64,000 nt of DNA, from contig NZ_CAUIYF010000001.1 of assembly GCF_962719845.1 (NCBI RefSeq), forward strand, positions 1-64,000. Reading direction: 5' to 3'. This DNA is from Neisseria uirgultaei (lineage in GTDB: Bacteria; Pseudomonadota; Gammaproteobacteria; Burkholderiales; Neisseriaceae). A program made the translations under genes and the position numbers. A model generated the notes under the pieces. That model was not told the origin of the DNA and searched no databases. It saw only the letters and a program-made list of their open reading frames with translations. The first letter of the stretch is position 1; every line of letters starts with the position of its first letter. Positions 36,515-46,059 of this stretch are shown here, in pieces.

Positions 36515-37345
36515 AGAAAATGCCGAGATTTTTCTTGGTGCGCTTCATCCGCCGTGGAAATCGGCATCAAACCGCAAAACAGCACGTAATCCGCCCTGTC
36601 CTTACCGCACGGATATTCGGCAATCGCCAGATTCCGCCCTTTTCCGGACACGTGCCTTTTTGGTAGTTCAGATTTTCCGTATCCGCTTCCCAACCGGCTT
36701 CGCGCAGTTGGGCATCAATCAACAGCAGGCAGGTTTATTTTTCATCCAAATTCTGCATCTGGCGGCTGTGGGCAAAATGTTTGTCCAATTGGTTGCGGCG
36801 TGCCTGTTGTTCTTTTTCGCTTTTCGCGGCCAATTCCGTGTGCAATTTTGCCAATTCCGCTTCTTGCGCTTTCAACAGGCGTTGCTCTTCTCCGTTGGAA
36901 ACGGGCGGATTTTCTAGCGTACTTTGTGTCTGCAAATAGGCAGGATTATCCGACACAAAATCTTCCTGCCCGTCGGCAAAAATGCGGCAAAACCACAATG
37001 CAATCTGCCACGCCGCCATCAAACTTTCTACCGCCGCTTTACGGTCGTCGTTAAATACGTGCGTTGCCGCATTGCCGGATTTACGCAAGCCGTGGAAAAG
37101 ATGCAGCATATCTCAATCAATGCCATAACGTGCAACTGTTTGAGCAGATCCGACTACGAACCGTTTTCCAACTCCGCCAGTCCATAGTTTGCCGCCATGG
37201 TTTTCGCCGTCAGCTTGGCAAACTGACGGGTTTTCATCACCAACGTGTTGGAATCGTCGGCAAAATAGCGTTCCGCATTGCGCACAAGCGTAAACAAAAT
37301 GGGGAAATCGGATTGGGAAAAGGTCAAGTTCGACCGCATCGGCAA
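36515..37345 (-). pseudogene. Decayed 5' remnant of a type I restriction subunit HsdR
   Basis: Translated pieces in order match the N-terminal part of HsdR-type proteins: MRSNLTFSQSDFPILF, FADDSNTLVMKTRQF, then LHLFHGLRKSGNAATHVF and a coiled-coil linker, then LLLIDAQLREAGWEADTENL, GRNLAIAEYPCGKDRADYV and EA-K(R)TKKNLGIF. It is broken by TAG at 37154-37156, by TAA at 36735-36737, by a frameshift near 37110, and by an apparent five-base deletion near 36550 at a short direct repeat. The rest of the gene is gone. No hsdM or hsdS is in the window. Confidence 0.8.
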
Positions 37346-37360
37346 CTTCCTCGATACGGA

Positions 37361-39730
37361 TTAGCGGTTATTCTTGGCTTTCTTTATTTTGATGGAAACG
37401 GATTTTTTACTTTTCCCCTTCTGCCCTTTCCCTCCTTTTTCCAATTTGCTGTTTGACGGGGTATTCTTCTTGGGTGGTTTGGCTTTTTTTCTTTTGGGTT
37501 CTGCATTGGGCATTTTGTTTTTTCCGGAATGCCTTCTGTCGGACGTGCCGCCCGCAATCAAGACAAAGTCAACTTTTCCGGTATCCAAATCGGCACGGGC
37601 CACTTTAATGGCAACCCTGTCGCCCATGTTGAAACGGATGCCGCTGCGTTCGCCTTCGATTGCCATGATTTCGGGGCGGAAGTTGAAATAGTCTTCGCCC
37701 AAATCGCTGATGTGCACCAAGCCGTCGATGTGGATGCCGTCTAGTGTTACAAAGATACCAAAACTGGTCATGCCGGAGATTTTACCTTCGAATACTTCGC
37801 CGACCTTATCGCGCATATAGTAGGTTTTCAGCCAGTTTTCCACATCGCGTGCGGCATCGTCGGCACGGCGTTCGCAAAACGAAGTATGCACGCCCAAAGC
37901 CTGCCAGCTTTTGTTTGGCGTGTAGGTCTGCTTGTCCAATACAGCTTTGATGGCGCGATGGACGGTCAGGTCGGGATAGCGGCGGATGGGGGAAGTGAAG
38001 TGGGCGTATGCTTCATAAGCCAAACCGAAATGCCCTTCGCAATGCGGTTCGTAAACCGCCTGCTGCATGGAGCGCAGCATCATGACTTGCAGCAATTCGG
38101 CATCGGGTCTGCCTTTGAATTGTTCGGCAAGCGCGGCATAGTCTTTCGGCGTCGGGTTGTTGCCGCCGCCAAGTTGAAGCCCCAACAGACCGAGCTGCTC
38201 GCGCAGGGTGGCGAGTTTTTCGGGCGTGGGACCCAAATGGTTGCGGAACAAAGCCGTATGTTTGTTTTTCAGCAAAAACTCTGCCGCGCAAACATTCGCC
38301 GCCAGCATACATTCTTCAATCAGCTTGTGGGCATCGTTGCGGACAACGGGCACGATTTTTTCAATTTTGCCGTTGCCGTCGAAAAGCATTTGGGTTTCGA
38401 CGCTTTCAAACTCCACCGCGCCGCGTTTGAAACGCCTTTTCTGAAGGATTTTGAAGAGTTTGTAAAGGGTATCAATTTGGGCTTTGTGCGGATGGTCGAT
38501 GCCGTCTGAAATCCATTTCCAAACTTGGTTGTAGGTCAGGCGGGCATGGGAGCGCATCACGGCGGGGTAGAAGCGGTATTCTTTAATATTGCCCGCGTAA
38601 GTGATGACCATATCGCACACCATGCACAAACGCTCGACATTAGGATTGAGCGAGCAGATGCCGTTGGACAGGTTTTCCGGCAGCATCGGAATCACACGGC
38701 GCGGGAAGTAAACACTGGTGCTGCGTTCCTGAGCGTCTGTGTCGATAGCGTCATCGGGGCGGACATAATGGCTGACATCGGCAATCGCCACGACCAAACG
38801 GTAATTGCGTCCGATTTTCTCGGCAAACACGGCATCGTCAAAATCGCGCGCCGTTTCGCCGTCTATCGTTACCAAAGGCAGGTCGCGCAAATCGACGCGG
38901 CCTTTCAAATCGCTTTTTCGTACATGGTTGGGAATTTTTTTCGCGGCTTTGGCACACGCTTCACCGAATTGGTGCGGCAAATGATGCTTTCGCACGGCAA
39001 TTTCAATCTCCATGCCGCTGTCGGCATAATCGCCCAATACTTCGATGATTTTCGCCACTGCCGGCCGGTTCTGCTCAGGATAAACCTCAATTTCGCCGAC
39101 GATAACCTGACCGGATTCGGGTTTGAAACGCGCCACGCCGTCCGGTTCCAATACGATGCTTTGGTTCAGACGCTTGTCTTCCGGCTCCAAAATCGCCACG
39201 CCCCTATCCATATAGAAACGGCCGACAACTTTGCTTTGCGCGCGTTCGACAATATCCAGAACCGTCCCTTCGCGCCGCCCCCTGCGATCTATGCCGGCAG
39301 GGCGAACGGTAACAATGTCGCCGTGCATGACACCACGCATCTGGTGTTCGTATAAAACGAAATCTCCTTCGCCCGTCGGCATGAGCGGTACGGCGAAGCC
39401 GAAACCGTCCTTATGCGCCTCGACGCGGCATTTGACCAAATCCAATTTGTCCGCCGCGCAAACCGCGCCCCGGCGGTTGATTAAAACCTGACCGTCCCGC
39501 ACCATCGCTTTCAGACGGCGTTCAAAAAAGACATACTCGTCTTCCGTAATCGAAAGCTCGCGTGCAAGCGATTCAATTTTTGAAGGTACACCTTTGCGCT
39601 CCAACAATTCAATTATCCATTCCCGACTGGGCAAAGGATGTTCATAACGCTGTTTCTCCCGACCCAAAAACGGATCTTTTTCCCGTAAATTTAAATATTT
39701 AATATTTTTGTTCATTTTGACCGTTGACAT
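37361..39730 (-). CDS. rnr: Ribonuclease R
   Basis: A 789-residue 3'-5' exoribonuclease. N-terminal helical and cold-shock domains, RNB catalytic centre with ETARDFDDAVFAEK (about residue 288), then the S1 domain FEGKISGMTSFGIFVTLDG (about residue 650) and a lysine-rich tail. It degrades structured RNA and works with tmRNA-mediated quality control. ATG 39730 lies within the -35/-10 region of the divergent tRNA promoter; a second ATG at 39715 is a possible start. Confidence 0.95.
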   Translation of the reverse strand: MSTVKMNKNIKYLNLREKDPFLGREKQRYEHPLPSREWIIELLERKGVPSKIESLARELSITEDEYVFFERRLKAMVRDGQVLINRRGAVCAADKLDLVKCRVEAHKDGFGFAVPLMPTGEGDFVLYEHQMRGVMHGDIVTVRPAGIDRRGRREGTVLDIVERAQSKVVGRFYMDRGVAILEPEDKRLNQSIVLEPDGVARFKPESGQVIVGEIEVYPEQNRPAVAKIIEVLGDYADSGMEIEIAVRKHHLPHQFGEACAKAAKKIPNHVRKSDLKGRVDLRDLPLVTIDGETARDFDDAVFAEKIGRNYRLVVAIADVSHYVRPDDAIDTDAQERSTSVYFPRRVIPMLPENLSNGICSLNPNVERLCMVCDMVITYAGNIKEYRFYPAVMRSHARLTYNQVWKWISDGIDHPHKAQIDTLYKLFKILQKRRFKRGAVEFESVETQMLFDGNGKIEKIVPVVRNDAHKLIEECMLAANVCAAEFLLKNKHTALFRNHLGPTPEKLATLREQLGLLGLQLGGGNNPTPKDYAALAEQFKGRPDAELLQVMMLRSMQQAVYEPHCEGHFGLAYEAYAHFTSPIRRYPDLTVHRAIKAVLDKQTYTPNKSWQALGVHTSFCERRADDAARDVENWLKTYYMRDKVGEVFEGKISGMTSFGIFVTLDGIHIDGLVHISDLGEDYFNFRPEIMAIEGERSGIRFNMGDRVAIKVARADLDTGKVDFVLIAGGTSDRRHSGKNKMPNAEPKRKKAKPPKKNTPSNSKLEKGGKGQKGKSKKSVSIKIKKAKNNR

Positions 39731-39751
39731 TCTTTTTATGACCTATATAAT
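39724..39751 (+). promoter_or_regulatory. Promoter of the tRNA cluster
   Basis: Perfect TTGACA (39724-39729) and TATAAT (39746-39751) with a 16-base spacer. It overlaps the first codons of the divergent rnr gene. Confidence 0.85.
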
Positions 39752-39803
39752 GGCGACTTCTTTGCGGAACGACACTGTACCGCAAAACAGTAAATAAAGC
39801 AAA

Positions 39804-39890
39804 GCCCAGGTGGCGGAATTGGTAGACGCGCTAGCTTCAGGTGCTAGTATCCTCACGGGTGTGGAAGTTCGAGTCTTCTCTTGGGCACCA
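39804..39890 (+). tRNA. tRNA-Leu (CAG)
   Basis: 87-base class II tRNA. Anticodon loop TTCAGGT gives anticodon CAG. Acceptor GCCCAGG pairs with CTTGGGC (one G-T), followed by encoded ACCA. Long variable arm present. Confidence 0.96.
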
Positions 39891-39922
39891 ATCATACTTT
39901 GCTTTATTTCAATATTTAGATT

Positions 39923-40009
39923 GCCCAGGTGGCGGAATTGGTAGACGCGCCAGCTTCAGGTGCTGGTATCCTCACGGGTGTGGAAGTTCGAGTCTTCTCC
40001 TGGGCACCA
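39923..40009 (+). tRNA. tRNA-Leu (CAG), second copy
   Basis: 87 bases, identical to the previous tRNA except paired positions in the anticodon stem (CCAGC/GCTGG instead of CTAGC/GCTAG) and one base in the acceptor 3' strand, here a perfect CCTGGGC. Confidence 0.96.
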
Positions 40010-40048
40010 AATAATAAATTATCCCGATTGGGATAATTTTCCGCCATT

Positions 40049-40139
40049 AGAGAGGTGGATGAGTGGTTTAAGTCGCACGCCTGGAAAGCGTGTATACGTG
40101 AATAGCGTATCGAGGGTTCGAATCCCTTCCTCTCTGCCA
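40049..40139 (+). tRNA. tRNA-Ser (GGA)
   Basis: 91 bases, class II. Anticodon loop CTGGAAA between CACGC and GCGTG gives GGA. Acceptor AGAGAGG pairs with CCTCTCT, followed by encoded GCCA. Confidence 0.96.
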
Positions 40140-40145
40140 AATACA

Positions 40146-40176
40146 AATCCCAAACTTTTACAGTTTGGGATTTTTT
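40146..40176 (+). terminator. Rho-independent terminator of the tRNA cluster
   Basis: AATCCCAAACT and AGTTTGGGATT around a loop, followed by a T-run, seven bases after tRNA-Ser. Confidence 0.85.
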
Positions 40177-40371
40177 GTTACTTACGCATTGATTCTATTG
40201 TAGAAAATCAGTTACGCCACATCACATCACGTTACCATTGATTACTATCCGTTACCGTTTTTTTATGGTATGTTTTATGGTACGTTTTACCCTCTTCCTA
40301 AGCCTGTAAGGACTCAAAAGGTGTATCCCTTCAAACGGCATTGTTCGACATGCTGCAAACCGAAAACCGAT

Positions 40372-40944
40372 ATGGTTGCACCGCATCCCAATCCGACCAA
40401 CCTTTCCGAATACATCAGAACCTTAAAACGTGATTTGCCGTTCGGGGTTTCTATTGCGGGCGAAGGGCTGCTGTTCCGGCATTCCGTTCTGCGCGGCAGG
40501 TTGTTTCAGCCGCTGCTTGCGCTGTTTTTCGGTCTGCTGCTTTGGATAGGCGGCGGAAACCAGTTGCTCGAATGGGGTGTTCCTCCCGTATCCGATTCGG
40601 TTTACAGTGTCTTGACGGCGGGTTTTTCCGTGTTTTGGATGTGGCGCATGGAGCGTTGGTGGTATGCGCTGACGACGTGCAAATCGGTTTATATCGATGA
40701 TAAGGAACTGGTTGTTTATGGTGCGTTCGGGCGTGTCCGTTATCGCGGCAGGCATGATGCGGCATATTCCGTCCATGTGCTTCCGCATTCCCTCTACCAA
40801 TGGCTGACCGGAGGCGTTGCGCTGCTGACCGACCCGAGCGGACGCGGTGTGTGGACGGGCATGGTTTTGGGGCTGCACCGCCATAACCTCGGTGCGACGC
40901 TGGCGCGGAAAACGCTGGCAGACCTGCCGGAGCAGCATCCTTAA
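40372..40944 (+). CDS. Membrane protein, unknown function
   Basis: A 190-residue protein with two hydrophobic stretches (about residues 50-70 and 80-95) followed by a soluble domain including YIDDKELVVYGAFGRVRY, which resembles the PH-like layout of small bacterial membrane proteins, though no family can be named. ATG 40372 fits the coding start best; the frame is open further back to 40270 in sequence without coding character. It stands alone. Confidence 0.6.
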   Translation: MVAPHPNPTNLSEYIRTLKRDLPFGVSIAGEGLLFRHSVLRGRLFQPLLALFFGLLLWIGGGNQLLEWGVPPVSDSVYSVLTAGFSVFWMWRMERWWYALTTCKSVYIDDKELVVYGAFGRVRYRGRHDAAYSVHVLPHSLYQWLTGGVALLTDPSGRGVWTGMVLGLHRHNLGATLARKTLADLPEQHP

Positions 40945-41091
40945 GACGCGGCATTTCGGCGTTCAGACGGCATTGTTCTTGAAAACACCATAGACAACGC
41001 CGCCCAACTGGTATAGTGTTCGTCCTGCTGCGGCATCTTTCCGATGGCGCATTTTTTCAATATTAATTATCCGACTTACAAAGGTAAAAAC

Positions 41092-42489
41092 ATGACTGTC
41101 CGTATCGAACACGATTTATTGGGCGACCGCGAGATTCCCGCCGAAGTGTATTGGGGCATCCACACCCTGCGCGCCATTGAAAACTTTAAAATTTCCACGC
41201 AAAAAATTTCCGACGTGCCGCAGTTTGTCCGCAGTATGGTGATGGTCAAAAAAGCGACCGCGCAGGCAAACGGAGAATTGGGTGCAGTAAAACCCGAAAT
41301 CGCCGCCGCCATTGAAAAGGCTTGCGACGAAGTTCTGCTGAACAACCGCTGCCTCGACCAATTCCCATCCGACGTGTATCAGGGCGGCGCAGGTACTTCG
41401 GTCAATATGAACACCAACGAAGTCATCGCCAACCTCGCATTGGAAGCCTTGGGCTATGAGAAAGGCCGCTACGACATCGTTAATCCGATGGACCATGTCA
41501 ACGCCAGCCAATCTACCAACGATGCCTACCCTACCGGCTTCCGCCTTGCCGTGTATTACAGCATCGGCGAATTGCTCGACAAACTGGCCATCCTGAAAAA
41601 TGCCTTTGCCGCCAAAGCCGAAGAATTTAAAGACGTTTTGAAAATGGGCCGCACCCAGCTTCAAGATGCCGTACCGATGACTGCCGGACAAGAATTCCAA
41701 TCTTTCCAAGTGTTGCTGGAAGAGGAAATCCTCAACCTTGACCGCACGCGCCAACTGCTTTTGGAAGTCAATTTGGGCGCAACCGCCATCGGCACAGGCG
41801 TGAATACACCCAAAGGCTATGCGGCTTTAGTCGTTGAGAAACTCTCCGAAGTCAGCGGCTTGCCTTGCAAACTGACTGAAAACCTGATCGAAGCAACCTC
41901 CGACTGCGGCGCATATGTGATGGTACACGGCGCATTGAAACGCACGGCGGTCAAACTCTCCAAAATCTGCAACGACTTGCGCCTGCTTTCTTCCGGCCCG
42001 CGCGCCGGTTTGAAAGAAATCAACCTGCCCGAATTGCAGGCCGGTTCTTCCATTATGCCCGCCAAAGTCAATCCCGTGATTCCCGAAGTCGTCAACCAAG
42101 TCTGCTTCAAAGTCATCGGCAACGACACGACGATTACCTTCGCCGCCGAAGCCGGGCAACTGCAATTAAACGTGATGGAGCCGGTCATCGCCCAATGTAT
42201 GTTTGAAACGATTTCCCTCTTGGGCAATGCCGCCGTCAACCTCGCCGAAAAATGCGTCAAAGGCATTACGGTCAACCGAGAAATCTGCGAGCGGTATGTC
42301 TTCAACTCCATCGGGTTGGTGACTTATCTGAATCCGTATATTGGACACCACAACGGCGATTTGGTCGGCAAAATCTGCGCCCAAACCGGCAAAGGCGTGC
42401 GTGAGGTCGTTTTGGAACGCGGGCTGTTGAGTGAAGAAGAACTCAACCGCATCCTCTCTCCTGAAAACCTGATGAACCCCCATCTGTAA
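41092..42489 (+). CDS. aspA: Aspartate ammonia-lyase
   Basis: A 465-residue enzyme of the fumarase/aspartase family. It deaminates aspartate to fumarate. The family signature SSIMPAKVNPVIPE (about residue 320) and the QSTNDAYPTGFR and GRTQLQDAVPMT loops are present. ATG 41092 has AAGG seven bases upstream; the frame is open to 41044. It is followed by a strong terminator, so it is monocistronic. Confidence 0.95.
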   Translation: MTVRIEHDLLGDREIPAEVYWGIHTLRAIENFKISTQKISDVPQFVRSMVMVKKATAQANGELGAVKPEIAAAIEKACDEVLLNNRCLDQFPSDVYQGGAGTSVNMNTNEVIANLALEALGYEKGRYDIVNPMDHVNASQSTNDAYPTGFRLAVYYSIGELLDKLAILKNAFAAKAEEFKDVLKMGRTQLQDAVPMTAGQEFQSFQVLLEEEILNLDRTRQLLLEVNLGATAIGTGVNTPKGYAALVVEKLSEVSGLPCKLTENLIEATSDCGAYVMVHGALKRTAVKLSKICNDLRLLSSGPRAGLKEINLPELQAGSSIMPAKVNPVIPEVVNQVCFKVIGNDTTITFAAEAGQLQLNVMEPVIAQCMFETISLLGNAAVNLAEKCVKGITVNREICERYVFNSIGLVTYLNPYIGHHNGDLVGKICAQTGKGVREVVLERGLLSEEELNRILSPENLMNPHL

Positions 42490-42501
42490 CGTTGCAGACA
42501 A

Positions 42502-42543
42502 ATGCCGTCTGAAGCAGGGATGCTGCTTCAGACGGCATTTTGT
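42502..42543 (+). terminator. Long uptake-sequence hairpin after aspA
   Basis: ATGCCGTCTGAAGCA and its perfect inverse around a seven-base loop, then four T; also serves the convergent gene. Confidence 0.85.
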
Positions 42544-42560
42544 TATATCAATCAGCCGGA

Positions 42561-43436
42561 TTATATGCCGAACAGTGCCTTGACCTCCGCCCAATAAAAC
42601 AGGCAGGCGATGGAACACAGTGCCAACACGATTCCCGCCGTATTGATTGTGTTGATTTTTTCCTTAAAAAACAGTGCGCCCGAAAGCGTCCCCAAAACAA
42701 TCACGCCGATATTCATACCGGCAAAAACCAGCGTGGGATTGTCCTTCATCATTTGGTGCGCGGTGATGTAGGTTACGATATTCATAAAATTCAAACCGCC
42801 CAAGAGTATGCCGCCGACCACACTCTCAACGCGCCATCTGACCGATTTGGCAAACAGGCAGGCAAACATCAGCACACCCGCCAGCACAAATGCAACCAGC
42901 AGGTTGCCCGCAAATGCTGTGCCGCTTTTGGCAATCTGTTTGAACAGGATGTCGATAATGCCGTAACCTGCCCACACGCCCAGCAGCAAGGCCGCCTGCC
43001 GCCACGCGCTGCCTGATTTTTTGCCGCCACCGTGCTTCCAAAGCAGGCAGAACAGCGCGGCAAATGCGAGGCACAGTCCGATTAGTCTGCCTTCGCTGAG
43101 TTTTTCACCAAACAGGGTCAATGCCGCAACAATCGGCAAAAACAGCGACAAACGCTGCGCCGCGTCGGATTTGACGATACCGGAGGCTTCTACGGATTTG
43201 CCCATAATGACAAATACGGACGGCAGCAGCACGCCCAAAGCGGCAAACAGCCACCATGTCGGCAAAAATGCGCCGATATTGCCGACATCCGGCTTCAATA
43301 CCGACAGGGTCAGTATAACCGCGACCACATAATTGACGGCGACCGCCTGCGTGATGTCGATTTTTTTCTTCCTTGCCATTTTCAGCAAAATGGAAACCGA
43401 CACGCTGAACACGATGCTGATTAACAGGTAAGCCAT
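42561..43436 (-). CDS. EamA-like transporter (DMT superfamily)
   Basis: A 291-residue inner-membrane protein with about ten hydrophobic helices in two EamA-like halves, each ending in a glycine-rich helix. The substrate is not known. ATG 43436 is one base after the stop of the DnaJ-domain gene, so the two are cotranscribed. Confidence 0.8.
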   Translation of the reverse strand: MAYLLISIVFSVSVSILLKMARKKKIDITQAVAVNYVVAVILTLSVLKPDVGNIGAFLPTWWLFAALGVLLPSVFVIMGKSVEASGIVKSDAAQRLSLFLPIVAALTLFGEKLSEGRLIGLCLAFAALFCLLWKHGGGKKSGSAWRQAALLLGVWAGYGIIDILFKQIAKSGTAFAGNLLVAFVLAGVLMFACLFAKSVRWRVESVVGGILLGGLNFMNIVTYITAHQMMKDNPTLVFAGMNIGVIVLGTLSGALFFKEKINTINTAGIVLALCSIACLFYWAEVKALFGI

Positions 43437-43437
43437 A

Positions 43438-44130
43438 CTATATCCATTTCTCGGGTGCAACCGCCCTGCCGTCGTTGAAGCGGATAAAGCCGGCGATGAT
43501 GCGGTAGAAATACCAGACGGTCGTTGCAATAATAATCAGCACGCCGATACCGAAACGGGCAGTCAGCGCGCCCACAAGATAAAGCCAAAATGTGCGCCAA
43601 AAGGTTTTAATCAGGTATTCGGTATGTGCGGCATAGATAATGCTGTCCAAACTGTTCCGTTTCATATAGGCGAGAATCACGCCGACTATGGGCATAAACT
43701 GCATGATTGCACCCAAACCGAACAGGATGTAGGCGGCGAGGACATAGTTGCGCCCGCTTCCACTGCCGGACGGTTCGTAAGCATGGCGCGAACGTGAGGC
43801 CTGCCGTTCAAACTCCTGTCCGAACGCCTGTTCGCGGCGCATCTGTTCGCGGTAAAACTGCTCCCTGCGCGCCTGTTCGCGGCGGAATGCCTCTTCCTGC
43901 CGCCCGCGTTCATCATGCCGTCTGAAGGACGCGTCGTATTGCGTCCGTTTCGACAGGTCGGAAAGCGTATCGTAAGCCCGTTGGATTTCTTTAAATTTTT
44001 CTTCCGCCTGCGGATTGCCCGGATTGCGGTCGGGATGGTATTTCATCGCCAGCTTGCGGTAGGCGCGTTTGATTTCGTCCGCCCCCGCCTGCGGCGACAC
44101 GCCCAATACGGCATACAAATCTTTGTCCAT
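43438..44130 (-). CDS. DnaJ-domain membrane protein
   Basis: A 230-residue protein. Residues 1-65 form a J domain (YAVLGVSPQAGADEIKRAY with HPD at about 32, KYHPDRNPG). A glutamate/arginine-rich coiled coil follows (about 75-110). The last 100 residues contain two or three membrane segments. It probably recruits DnaK to the membrane; the client is unknown. Next to ybaK and the EamA gene. Confidence 0.85.
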   Translation of the reverse strand: MDKDLYAVLGVSPQAGADEIKRAYRKLAMKYHPDRNPGNPQAEEKFKEIQRAYDTLSDLSKRTQYDASFRRHDERGRQEEAFRREQARREQFYREQMRREQAFGQEFERQASRSRHAYEPSGSGSGRNYVLAAYILFGLGAIMQFMPIVGVILAYMKRNSLDSIIYAAHTEYLIKTFWRTFWLYLVGALTARFGIGVLIIIATTVWYFYRIIAGFIRFNDGRAVAPEKWI

Positions 44131-44152
44131 ATTGCTCCTTTATACTCCCCCA

Positions 44153-44632
44153 TCAAACCGCTGCCTGTATTGTTTTCGGGTTCAAAATATTTAAATCTCC
44201 GGGACGGATGCCGATAATGAACCCGCGTTTTCCGCCATTGATATAGATGATGTCCAAATCCATCACCGACTGTTCGACGTAAATATCCAATTTTGTCCGG
44301 ATGCCGAACGGCGTTGTGCCGCCGACCAGATAGCCCGTCCACTTGTTTGCCTGTGCGGGCGTGGCGGGTTCGATGTGTTTCGCACCCAAATGCCGCGCCA
44401 GATTGCGGGTTGAAATCTGTTTGTCGCCGTGCATCAAGACAATCAGCCCCTGCCTGTTTTCATCCTGTAAAACAATGGTTTTAATGACTAAGTGTTCGTC
44501 TTTTCCAAACAGGCGCGCAAATTGGGCCGTGCCGCCGTGTTCCTCATAGGCATAGGTAAAAGGTTCAAATTCGATGCCGTTTTCACGCAAAACGCGCACG
44601 GCAGGTGTTATCGGATAAGTGTGTTTACTCAT
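44153..44632 (-). CDS. ybaK: Cys-tRNA(Pro)/Cys-tRNA deacylase
   Basis: A 159-residue YbaK/ProX-type trans-editing enzyme that frees cysteine from wrongly charged tRNA-Pro. Features: N-terminal TPAVRVLRENGIEF, KTIVLQDENRQGLIVLMHGDKQI with the catalytic region, and GGTTPFGIRTKLDI. It is adjacent to the DnaJ-domain gene. Confidence 0.92.
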   Translation of the reverse strand: MSKHTYPITPAVRVLRENGIEFEPFTYAYEEHGGTAQFARLFGKDEHLVIKTIVLQDENRQGLIVLMHGDKQISTRNLARHLGAKHIEPATPAQANKWTGYLVGGTTPFGIRTKLDIYVEQSVMDLDIIYINGGKRGFIIGIRPGDLNILNPKTIQAAV

Positions 44633-44706
44633 TTTTCGTCATGCAAAACATGGAAATCGGTCAAGTGCAATGTTACCATATATCCCCTTTATCGAAGGAA
44701 ACCGAT

Positions 44707-45069
44707 ATGGATATCCGGTATTTCGGCACAACGCCCCGCTATTCCGAAGCGGTTTGCGCGGGCGGTTTGATTTTCCTCTCCGGCATGGTTCCCGAAAACG
44801 GTGAAACGGCTGCCGAACAGACTACCGACGTGCTTGCCCAAACCGACCGCTGGCTGGCGGAATGCGGCTCGGACAAGGCACACGTTTTGGATGCGGTCAT
44901 CTATCTGCGCGATATGGGCGACTATGAGGAAATGAACGGCGTGTGGGACGCTTGGGTTGCCGCCGGCAGAACGCCCGCCCGCGCCTGCGTGGAAGCGCGG
45001 CTTGCCCGTCCGGAGTGGCGTGTCGAAATCAAAATAACCGCCGTGAAGAAAGACGCGGCAACTGCATAA
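44707..45069 (+). CDS. RidA family protein
   Basis: A 120-residue RidA/YjgF-like protein. It has the family's AGGLIFLSGMVP (about residue 20), a central VLAQTDRWLAECG, and an ARACVEARLARPEWRVEIKITA ending, with the conserved Arg of the ligand pocket in TPARACVE. Such proteins hydrolyse reactive enamines from amino-acid metabolism. ATG 44707 was chosen; the frame is open to 44605 across the gap shared with ybaK. Confidence 0.88.
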   Translation: MDIRYFGTTPRYSEAVCAGGLIFLSGMVPENGETAAEQTTDVLAQTDRWLAECGSDKAHVLDAVIYLRDMGDYEEMNGVWDAWVAAGRTPARACVEARLARPEWRVEIKITAVKKDAATA

Positions 45070-45100
45070 ACAGATTTCCTTTATATTTCAGAGTACGCAA

Positions 45101-45967
45101 ATGATGAAAACCTTACTGCCCTTTTTCGGCGTGGCGCGCGTCAGCGGCGAAGACCGCCAAACCTTCCTGCACGGACAGCTTTCCAACGACATCAATAATC
45201 TTCAGTCCGGGCAGGCGTGTTATGCGACTTACAACACGCCCAAAGGCCGCGTCATCGCCAATATGATTGTCGTCAACCGAGGCGGCGATTTGCTGCTGAT
45301 AATGGCGCAAGACCTGCTTGAAGCAACGGTCAAACGCTTGCGGATGTTTGTCCTGCGTGCCAAAGCCGTTTTTGAAATCCTTGAAGATTACGCCGTCGGC
45401 GCGGAATTGGAAACATCCGCCGAACCGCTTGCCGCACAAGAACCCAGTCTCGCCTTTACCGCCGAATGCGCTTCAGACGGCATCTGCACCGTCGTCCTGC
45501 CCCATCGTGGCATTTTGCACATTGCCCCCAAAAACGCCCTGCCGCCTTATGATGCCGCCGCCGAAAGCGCGTGGCGGCTGCACGAAATCCGCAGCGGTTA
45601 TCCGTGGATATGCGCGGCTACCAAAGAAACTGCCGTTGCCCAAATGCTCAATCAGCACATCATCGGTGGCGTACACTTTAAAAAAGGCTGCTATCCGGGA
45701 CAGGAAATCATTGCCCGTGCCCAGTATCGGGGTCAGGTCAAACGCGGCTTGGCGGTATTGTCGGGAAATTCGGCCGTCGAAGCAGGAACCCTGCTGGCGG
45801 CAGACGGCGAAGAGGCCGGCATCGTACTCGACAGCGTTCAAGATTCGGAAAACTTTACCGCCCTTGCCGTGATTAAATTCTCCGCCGCGCAAAAAACATT
45901 GTCCGCCCCAAACGGCGGCAGCTTCAAAGCGGTCCGCACTTTCTTTAAAACCGAAAGTGCAGAATAA
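45101..45967 (+). CDS. ygfZ: YgfZ-like folate-binding Fe-S repair protein
   Basis: A 288-residue GcvT-like protein. The family signature is HFKKGCYPGQEIIAR (about residue 193). It is folate-dependent and needed for assembly or repair of certain Fe-S clusters. The neighbouring downstream gene, ttcA, encodes an Fe-S enzyme, which may be a functional link. Start could be Met 1 or Met 2. Confidence 0.92.
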   Translation: MMKTLLPFFGVARVSGEDRQTFLHGQLSNDINNLQSGQACYATYNTPKGRVIANMIVVNRGGDLLLIMAQDLLEATVKRLRMFVLRAKAVFEILEDYAVGAELETSAEPLAAQEPSLAFTAECASDGICTVVLPHRGILHIAPKNALPPYDAAAESAWRLHEIRSGYPWICAATKETAVAQMLNQHIIGGVHFKKGCYPGQEIIARAQYRGQVKRGLAVLSGNSAVEAGTLLAADGEEAGIVLDSVQDSENFTALAVIKFSAAQKTLSAPNGGSFKAVRTFFKTESAE

Positions 45968-45974
45968 GCCGCCG

Positions 45975-46002
45975 ATGCCGTCTGAAGCCCTTCAGACGGC
46001 AT
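45975..46002 (+). terminator. Uptake-sequence hairpin after ygfZ
   Basis: ATGCCGTCTGAA and its inverse around four bases, eight bases after the stop; no T-run. Confidence 0.55.
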
Positions 46003-46059
46003 TGCCGCCCCGCCAATCGGTTACAATGCCGCCTTTCCAATTTTCAAACCCAAACCGCC

